Assembly: GCA_945861565.1 (NCBI GenBank)
Contig: CAMAUY010000010.1
Coordinates: forward strand, 1-64,000
Source of the DNA: Akkermansia muciniphila
GTDB lineage: Bacteria > Verrucomicrobiota > Verrucomicrobiia > Limisphaerales > UBA9464
Reading direction: 5' to 3'
DNA length: 64,000 nucleotides
Made by a program: the position numbers and the translations under genes. A model generated the notes under the pieces. The model saw nothing but the letters and a program-made list of their open reading frames with translations, ran no database searches and was not told the origin of the DNA. Below are positions 18,357-27,187 of the stretch, one piece after another (the stretch's first letter is position 1; each line of letters opens with the position of its first letter).

Positions 18357-19217
18357 TTAGATCTCCTCTTCCGTGGATCGCGCCCCTGGGGCGGTCCGCA
18401 GGAAGCTGGTGAGGTGTCGGACCCAGTCCCAAAGACCGCGAGGTTGGACATTGCGGACCAGCAGTTGGGTAAGGGCGGACTGAAGTTCTTCGATCCGGAT
18501 CCCCCGTTTGAGTTGGCCCTTCCAGGCGTAGGAGATGGCGCCGGTCTCTTCCGAAACCACAATGACGATGGCGTCCGTTTCCTCGCTCAATCCGAGCGCG
18601 GCGCGGTGGCGGGTGCCGAGGGACTTGGGGAGATTAGGTTTGTGTGAAAGTGGAAACATGCAGGCGGCGCGGAGAATGCGGTCGCCTTTGATGATGACGC
18701 CACCGTCGTGGATGGCGTTATTTGGAAAGAAGATCGTCTCCAGCATCTCGGGAGTTGCCTCGCAATCGACGCGGAGGCCGGATTCGACGACGTCGCTCAA
18801 CTGGATGCGTTGCTCCAAGGCAATGAGGGCGCCAATTTTTACGGGAGCGAGGCGGTCAACAGTCTGAATGATCACGGCGATGTTTTCTCGCTGTTCCCGC
18901 ATGCTACTCGGGATTGGAAGATTTCCGAGTTCAGCAAGCAGGCGGCGGAGTTCCGGTTGGAAAATTACCACGACGGCGAAGGGAAGGAACGCGAAAAACT
19001 GTGTCAGGAGCGCGGTAAGGACGTCCAACTGGAGCAGTTTGGTGACGAGTGTCGCTGCGAGGAGTAGGCCGAGGAATCCGGTGGCAACGGGGGCACCGCG
19101 CGTGCCGCGGATGAAGATGAAGGCGTAATAGATCCCCAGGGCGAGGATGAGGATTTCCAACGCCGGGCGCCAAAACGAATGAAGGAGGACGATCAATGCG
19201 GGTGCGGGGAAGTTCAC
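18357..19217 (-). CDS. cdaA: diadenylate cyclase CdaA (DisA_N/DAC domain)
   Basis: This 286-residue membrane enzyme makes cyclic di-AMP from two ATP. Starting at GTG 19217 it has three transmembrane segments (about 15-36, 43-62 and 68-86) followed by the DAC domain. The catalytic region reads HDGGVII (DGG at 171-173) and GTRHRAALG (RHR at 203-205). The canonical first motif is DGA; here the third residue is Gly. The GTG overlaps the folP stop in GTGA, so translation is likely coupled. Longer upstream frames overlap folP and are not plausible starts. Cyclic di-AMP controls potassium uptake and wall homeostasis; glmM and ybbR follow directly. Confidence 0.95.
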   Translation of the reverse strand: MNFPAPALIVLLHSFWRPALEILILALGIYYAFIFIRGTRGAPVATGFLGLLLAATLVTKLLQLDVLTALLTQFFAFLPFAVVVIFQPELRRLLAELGNLPIPSSMREQRENIAVIIQTVDRLAPVKIGALIALEQRIQLSDVVESGLRVDCEATPEMLETIFFPNNAIHDGGVIIKGDRILRAACMFPLSHKPNLPKSLGTRHRAALGLSEETDAIVIVVSEETGAISYAWKGQLKRGIRIEELQSALTQLLVRNVQPRGLWDWVRHLTSFLRTAPGARSTEEEI

Positions 19218-20116
19218 TGCCTGCAAGTGAAGGTCTTTGTCAAAGTCTTTTCTGCCGAGGGTTGAGCAGGGAAGCGGCCCTCCAGCGAGTCCCAGACGCG
19301 GATTGCCTGGGACGTGGCCGCCACATCGTGAGTTCGGAATATCTGGACCCCCTGCCGGACGCTCCAAAGTGTCATGGCCAGCCCGGCTCCCAGACGGTCG
19401 TGGCCGGGTTGGTTGCACCAGGCTCCAAGCAACGATTTTCTTGAAAAACCGAGAAGAATAGGGCGTCGGTGCCGGAAAAATCGGGCGACCTGTGTGATGA
19501 GCTGCCGATTGTGGTGGGGGGTCTTTCCGAAACCAATGCCGGGATCCAGCACGATCTGCTCGGGGCGTACTCCATGCTGGGACAGCCAGGAGAGACGTTC
19601 CTCAAAAAACACATCCACGGCTGCGACGACATCGGGATACGTCGGATTCTGCTGCATGGTCTGGGGTGTTCCTTGCATGTGCATGACGACGTAGCCGGCG
19701 CCGGTTTGAGCGATGACGGTGGCCATTTCGGGATCGGTCCGGCCGGCCTCGACGTCATTGATGATGGATGCCCCGGCGTTGAGGGCCGCTCGGGCAACGG
19801 CAACCTTGCGGGTGTCAACGGAGAGCGGTTGGGTGACCTTGCCCACGAGGGCCTCAATCACCGGGATTACCCGCCGGAGTTCCTCCGATTCGCTGATGGG
19901 GGTTGCGCCGGGCCGGGTGGATTCACCACCGATGTCCAGGATGTCGGCACCGTCAGCCGCCAACTGTAGGGCATGAATCACAGCGGCCGAAGTCGTTGCG
20001 TGACGACCCCCATCGGAGAATGAATCCGGGGTTACGTTGACAATTCCCATGAGCAGCGGGGCGCGTGGAAAGGTGAACACTTGCTTGCAGGCGACGAAAG
20101 TCATGGCCACGGGCAA
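19214..20116 (-). CDS. folP: dihydropteroate synthase
   Basis: This 300-residue TIM-barrel enzyme of folate synthesis condenses p-aminobenzoate with dihydropterin pyrophosphate. The signature MGIVNVTPDSFSDGG lies near residues 23-37, DIGGESTRPGATPI near 61-74 and DPGIGFGKT near 190-198. The last strand has GFSRKS. The start could be 20116 or the next ATG at 20104 (MTFVACKQ); both keep the domain intact. It is the sulfonamide target in sensitive bacteria. Its stop overlaps the cdaA start by four bases. FolP next to cdaA-glmM also occurs in other phyla, where folP-glmM linkage is common. Confidence 0.96.
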   Translation of the reverse strand: MPVAMTFVACKQVFTFPRAPLLMGIVNVTPDSFSDGGRHATTSAAVIHALQLAADGADILDIGGESTRPGATPISESEELRRVIPVIEALVGKVTQPLSVDTRKVAVARAALNAGASIINDVEAGRTDPEMATVIAQTGAGYVVMHMQGTPQTMQQNPTYPDVVAAVDVFFEERLSWLSQHGVRPEQIVLDPGIGFGKTPHHNRQLITQVARFFRHRRPILLGFSRKSLLGAWCNQPGHDRLGAGLAMTLWSVRQGVQIFRTHDVAATSQAIRVWDSLEGRFPAQPSAEKTLTKTFTCRQ

Positions 20117-20128
20117 GGATCGAGCAGG

Positions 20129-20542
20129 TCAGTAGGCCGCACCGCTCTGTTGGGCTATCGCGGAGCGTTGAATGAGTTCAACTTCATAGCCCTCGGGCGC
20201 GTCAATAAAGGCGAATCCACCGGAACCGTCCGGTTTCATGTGCGGGCCGTCTGAATACTTCATTCCATGGCGTGAGAGGTGCTGCTGAAACTCGGTGAGG
20301 TTGGCCACTTCGAAGGCGAGGTGGGTGAGGTCGGGCTGAACGTGGACCGGACCGCTCGAAGGGAAATGGCAAAGTTCAATGGTTTCCTCACTGGCAGGCG
20401 CCTTGAGAAAAACCAGTTCGGAGCCACGGGGCGACTTGTGCCGTCGAACCTCTTCCAGGCCGAGGATCTCCTTGTAGAACTTCACCGACCGTTCGAGGTC
20501 GTCCAATCGGTATCGTGTGTGCAGCAGGCGGATGACTTGCAT
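20129..20542 (-). CDS. VOC-family protein, glyoxalase I-like (lactoylglutathione lyase)
   Basis: This 137-residue vicinal-oxygen-chelate protein is built of two beta-alpha-beta-beta-beta units: HTRYRLDDLERSVKFYKEIL (as LLHTRYRLDDLERSVKFY) and LTHLAFEVANLTEFQQHL. Metal-ligand candidates are His near the start of each unit (HTRYRV-type and DLTHLAFEV), Glu in TIELCHF and Glu in GYEVELIQR, as in GloA. It would detoxify methylglyoxal via a thiol adduct if the substrate is conserved. The start at 20542 matches the family. It lies 12 bases upstream of folP and may be in the same transcript. Confidence 0.85.
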   Translation of the reverse strand: MQVIRLLHTRYRLDDLERSVKFYKEILGLEEVRRHKSPRGSELVFLKAPASEETIELCHFPSSGPVHVQPDLTHLAFEVANLTEFQQHLSRHGMKYSDGPHMKPDGSGGFAFIDAPEGYEVELIQRSAIAQQSGAAY

Positions 20543-20655
20543 GGGGCTACGGTAGCAGGGTTGCAACCAATTCAGAAGGTTGAAAATGAACGGCGATCCC
20601 CGCCAGCAGTTTGTAGGTGATTTTACATCGCGAAACGGCAGTGTCGGATGATTTT

Positions 20656-22308
20656 ATGGATGTCCCGGTCGCCTGCAACTCGACGTCGACAACGAAACCC
20701 GTGCGCGGCAAGCGATGGAAGCGTTGGCTTAAGATATTTGCTTGGACCGCGGGAGGAGGCCTCTTGTTCCTCCTCACGGCCGCGGGAGTGCTTTCTTACC
20801 TATGGCTGCACGGACCGCTGCAAGGATGGTTCGTGGAGAAAATGCTGAGTGCCGAAAGCCGATCGCTTCACGAAGAAAAACTTTGGCCTCCGCCGGGATG
20901 GCAGCCCGGAGAACCCTTGCCCGACACGTGGTCCGGCCCGCGATTGAGCGCGGCGGGGTTGACGTCGGCGGGGCAACTTTTCCAGACGACCAATATCTGG
21001 ATTGCGGGCCTGGAATTCTCTGAAGAATCGTGGAAGCAAATGGCTCCCCGCCGCGTCAAGGCCGTTCCGGGTTTTATGAAATCGGATGGCACTCTCCTTC
21101 TCAGCAACACCAATGCCTCGCGAAACGGGCTGGCGGGCGTGGTGGGTTATGATTTCGACTTTGCGGCCGCAAATTTTGAATTGGGTGGCGTGCGCCTCAC
21201 CAACGTCGCCGCGCGGTTCAAGGGGAATGGAACCTTTCTCTCCGCGCTACACCGATGGAAGAAGCCGCTCAAGGTAAACCTCAATAAGTACACCCAGGGC
21301 AGGGAACTGGCCGGCCGGGAGACGTTTAACTTCGGTAATCTAAGTTCGGACGCATCGTGTCTGAGCGATTCCCTGTCGTACGAGGCCTTTCGGCTGGCAG
21401 GCGTCCCGGCGAGCCGAACGGCGTTTGCCCGGATGTTTCTCTCCCTCGAGGGCCAATTCGAGCGGCGGCCTCTGGGTTTGTATGTCATGGTCGAGAATCT
21501 CGATGAGGAGTTTTGCGAAGATCGATTCGGTACCCGGAAAACCGCCCTCTTCAAGCCTGTGACGTATACCCTTTTCCAGGACCTTGGGGACGATTGGGCC
21601 GCCTACCAGCGCATCTATGATCCGAAAACTCGCATCACCCAAGCCCAGCAACGGAGGCTGATCGAAACGGCACGGTTTGTGACTCGGTCGACGGATTCAG
21701 AATTTGCCGGCCGGGTCGGTGATTTCTTTGACCTCGACGAATTTGCCCGATTCCTGGCGGCGTTGGTCTGGATGTCGAGCTACGACGGATTCCTCTGGAA
21801 CGGACAGAATTTCGCGATCTATCTCGATCCGCGATCCGACAAGTTCGGGTTCCTTCCGTGGGATCTCGATAATTCGTGGGGCGAATCTTCCGGAGTCGGT
21901 ACCGTCGAGCAACGTCAACAGGCGAGCATCCGTCATCCCTGGGTGGGGCCGATGCGATTCTTGGAGCGGGTGATGGCCGTGGAAACGTTCCGGAATCTTT
22001 ATCTGGCGAGGATAAAGGAATTGCACGAAACGGTCTTTCGTCCGGAGCGGCTTAGCCGACGGACGGATGAATTGGCGGCGATCATTCGGGCGGCAGTCGT
22101 CGATGAATCGGCGCGAAGAGCCGAACGATTTGAGCAGACGGTTGCGGACCGAGGGTCGGAGCCGCGATCGACCGGAGACCGCTCCAAGGAGCCGGAGCGG
22201 CCGGTGGTTCCCCTCAAGCGCTTTTATCAGGCACGGGCGGCCTCCGTGGAGGAACAGTTGGCCGGGCGTTCCGAAGGGGTCATCCTCCGGCACAAGGGAT
22301 GGAACTAA
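20656..22308 (+). CDS. CotH-family protein kinase-like membrane protein
   Basis: This protein of about 550 residues has one N-terminal membrane anchor (FAWTAGGGLLFLLTAAGVL) and a CotH domain over about 90-480. The CotH fold is an atypical protein kinase fold first described in Bacillus spore coat assembly. Here the metal-binding segment is FLPWDLDNSWGE (compare DWDN in CotH), and NGVFHLYVMVENLDEEF-like catalytic-loop residues appear as GLYVMVENLDEEFCEDRFG. Eukaryote-like CotH proteins in Verrucomicrobia and Planctomycetes are numerous and mostly uncharacterised; surface protein phosphorylation is inferred from the family. ATG 20656 is preferred over the GTG at 20617. A repeat follows directly after the stop. 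Confidence 0.82.
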   Translation: MDVPVACNSTSTTKPVRGKRWKRWLKIFAWTAGGGLLFLLTAAGVLSYLWLHGPLQGWFVEKMLSAESRSLHEEKLWPPPGWQPGEPLPDTWSGPRLSAAGLTSAGQLFQTTNIWIAGLEFSEESWKQMAPRRVKAVPGFMKSDGTLLLSNTNASRNGLAGVVGYDFDFAAANFELGGVRLTNVAARFKGNGTFLSALHRWKKPLKVNLNKYTQGRELAGRETFNFGNLSSDASCLSDSLSYEAFRLAGVPASRTAFARMFLSLEGQFERRPLGLYVMVENLDEEFCEDRFGTRKTALFKPVTYTLFQDLGDDWAAYQRIYDPKTRITQAQQRRLIETARFVTRSTDSEFAGRVGDFFDLDEFARFLAALVWMSSYDGFLWNGQNFAIYLDPRSDKFGFLPWDLDNSWGESSGVGTVEQRQQASIRHPWVGPMRFLERVMAVETFRNLYLARIKELHETVFRPERLSRRTDELAAIIRAAVVDESARRAERFEQTVADRGSEPRSTGDRSKEPERPVVPLKRFYQARAASVEEQLAGRSEGVILRHKGWN

Positions 22309-22486
22309 GGCGGAGAACCGCGGAATGTTCCATGCGGTCTGAATCCGCGTTGCTCCGAGTCCATCCGCGGTTTAGCTCTGGAAAGGCGGAGAACCGCGGA
22401 TGGATGCCGATGGACACGGAGGGAAAATGTTATGTTCCATGCGGTCTGAATCCGCGTTACCCCGAGTCCATCCGCGGTTTAGCTCT
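22309..22486. repeat. interspersed repeat, two direct copies
   Basis: The 16-base GGCGGAGAACCGCGGA occurs at 22309 and 22385, and a 55-base unit (22325-22379 and 22432-22486) recurs almost exactly 107 bases apart. The second copy has an extra 31-base stretch. Phrases such as AACCGCGGAT and ATCCGCGGTTT are also found in the larger repeat at 25295-25714, so both belong to one family. No gene is present here. Confidence 0.75.
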
Positions 22487-22491
22487 CGAAC

Positions 22492-23640
22492 TCAGAATCG
22501 GTGCGTCTCCGACACTTCGGCAGCCAGCGATCGGTAAAGATCTAGATACTGGGTGCCGACCGCGGTGGCGGACCGGAGTCGGACACTGTCGCGCAGGGCT
22601 TCAGGCTTGGCCGCGCTGAACTGGCCCCGCAGGATGCGGCTCAGTTGTCGGGCCAGATCCGAGGCGTCGTCGGGGCGGAAGAGAAGACCCGTCTGATCAT
22701 CGAGCAGGATATCGACATTGCCGCCGCTGGCGGATGCAAGAGCGGGAATTCCGAGAGCGAGCGCTTCCATGAGGGCGACGGAGCAAGGTTCGTTGGTGGA
22801 CGGCAGGATGAACCAGTCGCACTCTTGGAGCGCAGCGGCAACGCCGTGGGTGGATCCACGGAGTCGAATTTGGGCATCCAATGCCCGGGAGGTGATCAAC
22901 TCGGCAAGCTGCCGGGCGTAGTCTTGTGAATCGGGATCCGACGGCGTGGGGCCCCAGATGTCAAATCGGACGCGACGCCGGAGATCTTCGGGCAGCAAAG
23001 CCATGGCTTGAACGACGAGATTCCAATTCTTCCATCGAATAACATTTCCCACCCCGGCCAGGCGGAGCTCCGCGTGGGCCGATCGGGGTGCCGATTCCCG
23101 GCGGAGCGGTTGGGAAAAAAAGTCGTCGGCGCAGCAGGCGGAGATTATTTTTACCCGGCTCAACTGTGTCGGAAGCCGATAGTGTCGAGCCATGGCCGGA
23201 GACAGAACGACGGTCGTGAGTCGCGGCCAGCGTGCGGCCAGTCGGTAGAGGCCGGTTCGGCGGGCGAACGCATGGTTCGTAAACAGGACCGGACGGCGCA
23301 GTCGAAGGGTCGCCAGCATCGCAACCACCAGCGGACCCCGGGCGTGAGCGTGCAAGACATCAAACGGCTCGTGGGCTAGCAGAACGCGAAGTTCGGCAAA
23401 GGCCCTCCATCCACGGCGAATAAACTCGCTCGGAGTTGGCGTCTCCATCAGAAGATTCCGACTGCGGCGATACTCGAGCGGCGGTTTCCGGGTCTCACGG
23501 TAAGACTCATTCACCCAGACAACGTGATGGCAGGCGGCGCCGGTGCCGGCCTGGATATTTCGGACGACGCTGAGAACGCCGCCCAAATCTTCATCCGCCC
23601 CGACGAGATGCAGGACTCGGAGGGGTTTTGACGCGGCCAT
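22492..23640 (-). CDS. GT4-family glycosyltransferase
   Basis: This 382-residue GT-B retaining glycosyltransferase contains the N-terminal Rossmann segment LRVLHLVGADEDLGGVLSVV (in part LHLVGADEDLGGVLS) and a DVLHAHARGP middle block. The nucleotide-sugar-binding EPCSVALMEALALGIPALA follows near residue 285-305, with the E..E (EPCSVALME) pattern typical of GT4. The sugar and acceptor are unknown. Its start overlaps the stop of the upstream polymerase-like gene by one base (TAATG), so the two are co-translated and probably serve one surface-polysaccharide pathway. Confidence 0.88.
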   Translation of the reverse strand: MAASKPLRVLHLVGADEDLGGVLSVVRNIQAGTGAACHHVVWVNESYRETRKPPLEYRRSRNLLMETPTPSEFIRRGWRAFAELRVLLAHEPFDVLHAHARGPLVVAMLATLRLRRPVLFTNHAFARRTGLYRLAARWPRLTTVVLSPAMARHYRLPTQLSRVKIISACCADDFFSQPLRRESAPRSAHAELRLAGVGNVIRWKNWNLVVQAMALLPEDLRRRVRFDIWGPTPSDPDSQDYARQLAELITSRALDAQIRLRGSTHGVAAALQECDWFILPSTNEPCSVALMEALALGIPALASASGGNVDILLDDQTGLLFRPDDASDLARQLSRILRGQFSAAKPEALRDSVRLRSATAVGTQYLDLYRSLAAEVSETHRF

Positions 23641-25214
23641 TAGGCGGGCAACGGCTCCCGACTCGGGATCAGCGCCGGTCCGGGCGCGGATTCGGGGGGT
23701 GACGACGGGGCTTGCGCGGCCAGTTCGAGGCGTAGCCGGAGTCGGAGGCGGAGGCGGTGCTCGGCGACGATCAGCATGCCGGCAGGCAGGGCGAACGATC
23801 GAAGACCAAACTCGCTGTCGCCGTGCAGAAAGATGAAGATGAGAGTCGAGGCAATGAAGTGGGCTGAAATGACGGAGCAGAGGCGGTCAAACGAGTCATA
23901 CTCGGGGAGCGTGCGGAGCATTCGGATGATGCGAAGCGAGCACAGGCAGCCGGCCGCCAGAAAGATCATCATCGAGCCGGTGCCAGGCCACCCGGTATTA
24001 ACGAGCAGGCCGATGAACCCATTGAAAAATGTGTCCGGTTCGCGGACACCCGCGAACGGATCGTAGCCTCCGCCGAGAGACTCATTTTTTCGAAACCCGC
24101 GGCCAAGCAGCCGGTACGCCGGTGCCATTTCCCATCCGAGTCGTCGAAGCTCTTGACGGCCCCTCCAGGTCACGTCCCCATCGTCTCGCGCGAAGCGACT
24201 GACTTCGATGCCCGGGAGAACGGAGACGGCGCGTTGGGCGGCGAAGGGGAGGCTACCGGCGAACGTGTAGAGGCAGACGAGGGTGACGGCCGTGGCGAGC
24301 GAGGCCACGATGACCCGCTGCATGGTAAAGAACCGCTGACTCCAAGCGCAGACGACGAAGAGAATTCCAAGGAAAACGATTAGGTACCGGTGGCCCCCCA
24401 GTGTTCCCAACCCGAGGAGACTCAGGGCGACGGGCCAGAGCCAGGCACTCCGGGCACGGGCAAAGTCCGACATGCTGCGGAAGGTGAGGAGGAGCAGGAT
24501 CATCGCCTGTCCGACGAGAAACAGGGATTGGAATCGCCGGATGCCGAGGTGTGCGGATTGGTTTTCAAAATTGAAACCGTCATTGGGTAATTCGAACAAA
24601 TAGAGGAGGCCGAACACGGACGTGCCGCCGAAGGAGAAAACAAAGTCTGAAACTAGAAACGAGCCGGCGAGGATGCATTGCCACGAAAAGAGGCGAACCA
24701 TCAGTGCTTCAGAAGGGGCCTTGATGGCGAACAACAAGGGAAACACGGAACATAACAACTGCTGAACGTAGAGGCGTCCACCAATTTGGCCGCCACCGAA
24801 TATCCGGAACCCAACGCCCCGAAACTTCATGATCACAATCAAATTCAGGCAATAAATCATCATTCCGAACAACATCCAGCCATTCCGATTGATGATGGCC
24901 GCGGTTTCGCGGGAGCTACGGCGAAGGGCGATGGTGATGACGATACCGGTCCAACCCATCACGGCGGCGGCCTCCCACCAATAAGGTCTGCCGGGCAGCG
25001 GCATGATCAACGCCGAGTTGAAGGTGGCCACCGCTACGATTGTCGCCAGGGAGGCGTGATAGGGCAGGAGGAGCAGCCACAGGCCGAGGCCGACCAAGAG
25101 GACTAGCTCGGAAAGTCCCTGGGCGAGAAGTGCTCCGACCACAATGGCGCCGAGCATGATGATCCCCAACCAGACGAATTTCTCGAATTGCTGTCCGGCA
25201 TCAATGGCGTTCAC
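23640..25214 (-). CDS. O-antigen polymerase/ligase-like polytopic membrane protein
   Basis: This 524-residue protein has about 11-13 transmembrane segments, a larger periplasmic loop in the second half (about 330-400) and an Arg/Leu-rich C-terminal tail (EHRLRLRLRLRLELAAQ). This layout fits Wzy/WaaL-type polymerases, which are poorly conserved in sequence, and the adjacent coupled GT4 gene supports a role in exopolysaccharide or O-antigen assembly. No specific motif proves polymerase or ligase activity. The tail comes from a short tandem repeat in the DNA near 23725-23760 and may vary in length. Confidence 0.65.
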   Translation of the reverse strand: MNAIDAGQQFEKFVWLGIIMLGAIVVGALLAQGLSELVLLVGLGLWLLLLPYHASLATIVAVATFNSALIMPLPGRPYWWEAAAVMGWTGIVITIALRRSSRETAAIINRNGWMLFGMMIYCLNLIVIMKFRGVGFRIFGGGQIGGRLYVQQLLCSVFPLLFAIKAPSEALMVRLFSWQCILAGSFLVSDFVFSFGGTSVFGLLYLFELPNDGFNFENQSAHLGIRRFQSLFLVGQAMILLLLTFRSMSDFARARSAWLWPVALSLLGLGTLGGHRYLIVFLGILFVVCAWSQRFFTMQRVIVASLATAVTLVCLYTFAGSLPFAAQRAVSVLPGIEVSRFARDDGDVTWRGRQELRRLGWEMAPAYRLLGRGFRKNESLGGGYDPFAGVREPDTFFNGFIGLLVNTGWPGTGSMMIFLAAGCLCSLRIIRMLRTLPEYDSFDRLCSVISAHFIASTLIFIFLHGDSEFGLRSFALPAGMLIVAEHRLRLRLRLRLELAAQAPSSPPESAPGPALIPSREPLPA

Positions 25215-25294
25215 GCCCTATGCCTACCCATCGCCACTCAAGGAGGCAAACGGTTTTTGCGAAACGAGGCCCTGATCCAACCCCCAACCGGCCT

Positions 25295-25714
25295 GGATAT
25301 TCCAGTAATCCAATGAACCGGAGTTTGGAACCACGGATGAACGCCGACAAACGCTGATTCCAGGCACTCACTCCGAAAGTGATCAAAGTGAGAGGCAACG
25401 GCTTCCCCGTATCCGCGTCAATCCGTGTGAATCCGCGGTTCTTCCTCCGGCACTTTGCGTTTCGACTCGAACGTTGTCCGGAGACGTTTTGATCAGGGCT
25501 TCTGCCGGGATATTCCAGTAATTCAATGAACCGGAGTTTGGAACCGCGGATGAACGCCGACAAACGCTGATTCCAGGCGCTCACTCCGAAAGTGATCAAA
25601 GTGAGAGGCAACGGCTTCCCCTTATCCGCGTCAATCCGTGTGAATCCGCGGTTCTTCCCTCCCCGGCACTTTGCGTTTCGACTCGAACGTTTTCTGGGGA
25701 CGTTTTGACCAGGC
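25295..25714. repeat. tandem duplication of a ~205-bp interspersed repeat
   Basis: Two near-identical copies (25295-25498 and 25508-25714, period 213) begin GGATATTCCAGTAAT and end at GTTTTGA(T/C)CAGG. They share TCCGCGTCAATCCGTGTGAA and flanking CCGCGGTT phrases with the 22.3 kb repeat. Frames through them encode low-information peptides and are not genes. The whole 25215-25904 intergenic region holds this repeat plus about 190 bases before the secretion ATPase in which I see no gene. Confidence 0.85.
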
Positions 25715-25904
25715 CCCCTGCTTTGCTTCGCGGCGTCGCGTGCGAATCCTACCGCGTGGCCCCGGTCGGGAAGAGCCCGATCAAGGCATCGACCCGTTGG
25801 CAGGAGTAACGGGGGTGATGCTGGAACTCGTGAAGATTATTGTCATCCACCCAACCGGCCTTTTTTGAACCTTTCGTTCTGGCAAGCGTCCAGCGGGCGC
25901 ATCA

Positions 25905-27149
25905 GTGTCGCCCGCAGCAACATTCCAATTTGTGAACGAAGTAATTCGCTACCTTCAGTCTTGCACGGGCGATGAAGAGATCGACATACCAAAACTGGTG
26001 GATTGCGTCATTATCGATGCCGTCAAAGCGGGTGCGAGTGACATCCATATCGAGCCGTGGGAGAATACCGTCGCTGTCCGCGTCCGCATCAGTGGCGTGC
26101 TGAACGAACTCGTCCACTTGCCGAGCGATCTGCTGCCCAAAATTACGGGGCGCCTCAAGGTCATGGCCAACCTGATCGGCCATGAGACCTCGCTGCCGCA
26201 GGAAGGGCGGGCTTCGACGTTTCCCGAGGCCGGCAATGTGGTACTGCGGGTTTCGACATTTCCCACGATTCGGGGCGAGAAGATCGTGATCCGAATCTTT
26301 GACCCGACGAGTCGGAGTTTTAACCTTGAGGGACTGGGCATGGAGGACGAGACGCTCGTGACCTTAAAATCGTTGCTGGCGAAGCCGACGGGGCTGATCC
26401 TGCTGACGGGGCCGACGGGTTCGGGAAAGACGACGGCAATTTACGCGGCGCTGAATCACTTGATTGACCGGGCGGGGCCGACCATCAGCGTCGCCACGGT
26501 CGAAGATCCGGTGGAATTCAATCTGCCGTTGATTGCGCAGTCGCAATGCAATCCCGCCCGTGAATATACGTATCCGGTCGCCCTGCGATCGCTGATGCGC
26601 CAGGATCCGCAGGTGATCATGATCGGCGAGATTCGCGATGCAGAAACCGCGAATATCGCGGTCCAGGCGGGCCTGACGGGGCATCTGGTGTTGAGCACGA
26701 TCCATAGCTCGAGCACGGCGGGAGTGTTTGCGCGCTTGATCAACATGGGGATCGAACCCTTCCTTCTCGCATCTAGTATTGCCGGAGTTCTGGGTTTGCG
26801 GCTGGTACGAAAAAATTGCCCGGCCTGCAGCGAAGAGTACACGCCCGAGGAGTCGGTGCTGCGATTGCTGCCCGAGGACGTCATCGCGACCGCGCAATTT
26901 CGGAGGGGCATTGGTTGCCAGACGTGTGCCCATACTGGATTCAGCGGCCGAGGAACGGTCACGGAAATGTTGATCGTCGATGAAGTACTGCGGGATGCGA
27001 TTCTGGAAAAAATGCCGACACTCCGATTCCAGGAGTTGGCGATCAAGGGGGGCTTGCAGACCCTATGGCGACTGGGCCTTCGTCGGGTGATCCGAGGTGA
27101 AACGACGGTCGAAGAGATCATGCGCGTCATCGGAATGGAGGGATTTTAG
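25905..27149 (+). CDS. GspE/PilB-family type II secretion or type IV pilus ATPase
   Basis: This 414-residue hexameric secretion ATPase powers pseudopilus or pilus assembly. It has a Walker A GPTGSGKTT (169-177), Asp box segments, Walker B IMIGEIRD (238-245) and the zinc-binding pair CPAC (305-308) and CQTC (338-341) typical of GspE/PilB. The N-terminal MshEN/GspE-N domain is absent: the protein begins near the N2 domain (GASDIHIEPWENTVAVR). It is thus about 150 residues shorter than usual, and either a minimal type or one that has lost its upstream domain. The start is GTG at 25905. Its pseudopilin clients may be those at 50661 and 54229. Confidence 0.9.
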   Translation: MSPAATFQFVNEVIRYLQSCTGDEEIDIPKLVDCVIIDAVKAGASDIHIEPWENTVAVRVRISGVLNELVHLPSDLLPKITGRLKVMANLIGHETSLPQEGRASTFPEAGNVVLRVSTFPTIRGEKIVIRIFDPTSRSFNLEGLGMEDETLVTLKSLLAKPTGLILLTGPTGSGKTTAIYAALNHLIDRAGPTISVATVEDPVEFNLPLIAQSQCNPAREYTYPVALRSLMRQDPQVIMIGEIRDAETANIAVQAGLTGHLVLSTIHSSSTAGVFARLINMGIEPFLLASSIAGVLGLRLVRKNCPACSEEYTPEESVLRLLPEDVIATAQFRRGIGCQTCAHTGFSGRGTVTEMLIVDEVLRDAILEKMPTLRFQELAIKGGLQTLWRLGLRRVIRGETTVEEIMRVIGMEGF

Positions 27150-27187
27150 GTTCCGTTGCTTGATGTGCAACGGGGGTTGGCGGCAGA

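Noticed and set aside
23725-23765. short tandem repeat in the polymerase-like gene suspected as a CRISPR or VNTR array
   Set aside because: The unit is only six bases (Arg-Leu codons) and lies inside the coding region; there are no spacers.
25201-25611. 136-residue frame with an internal repeat of its own sequence
   Set aside because: Its repetition simply reflects the tandem DNA repeat; the peptide has no domain.
25725-25790. tRNA-like 3' end (TGCGAATCC followed by a GC-rich stretch)
   Set aside because: The bases around it do not form a T-stem, and no D-arm or anticodon arm could be placed upstream.
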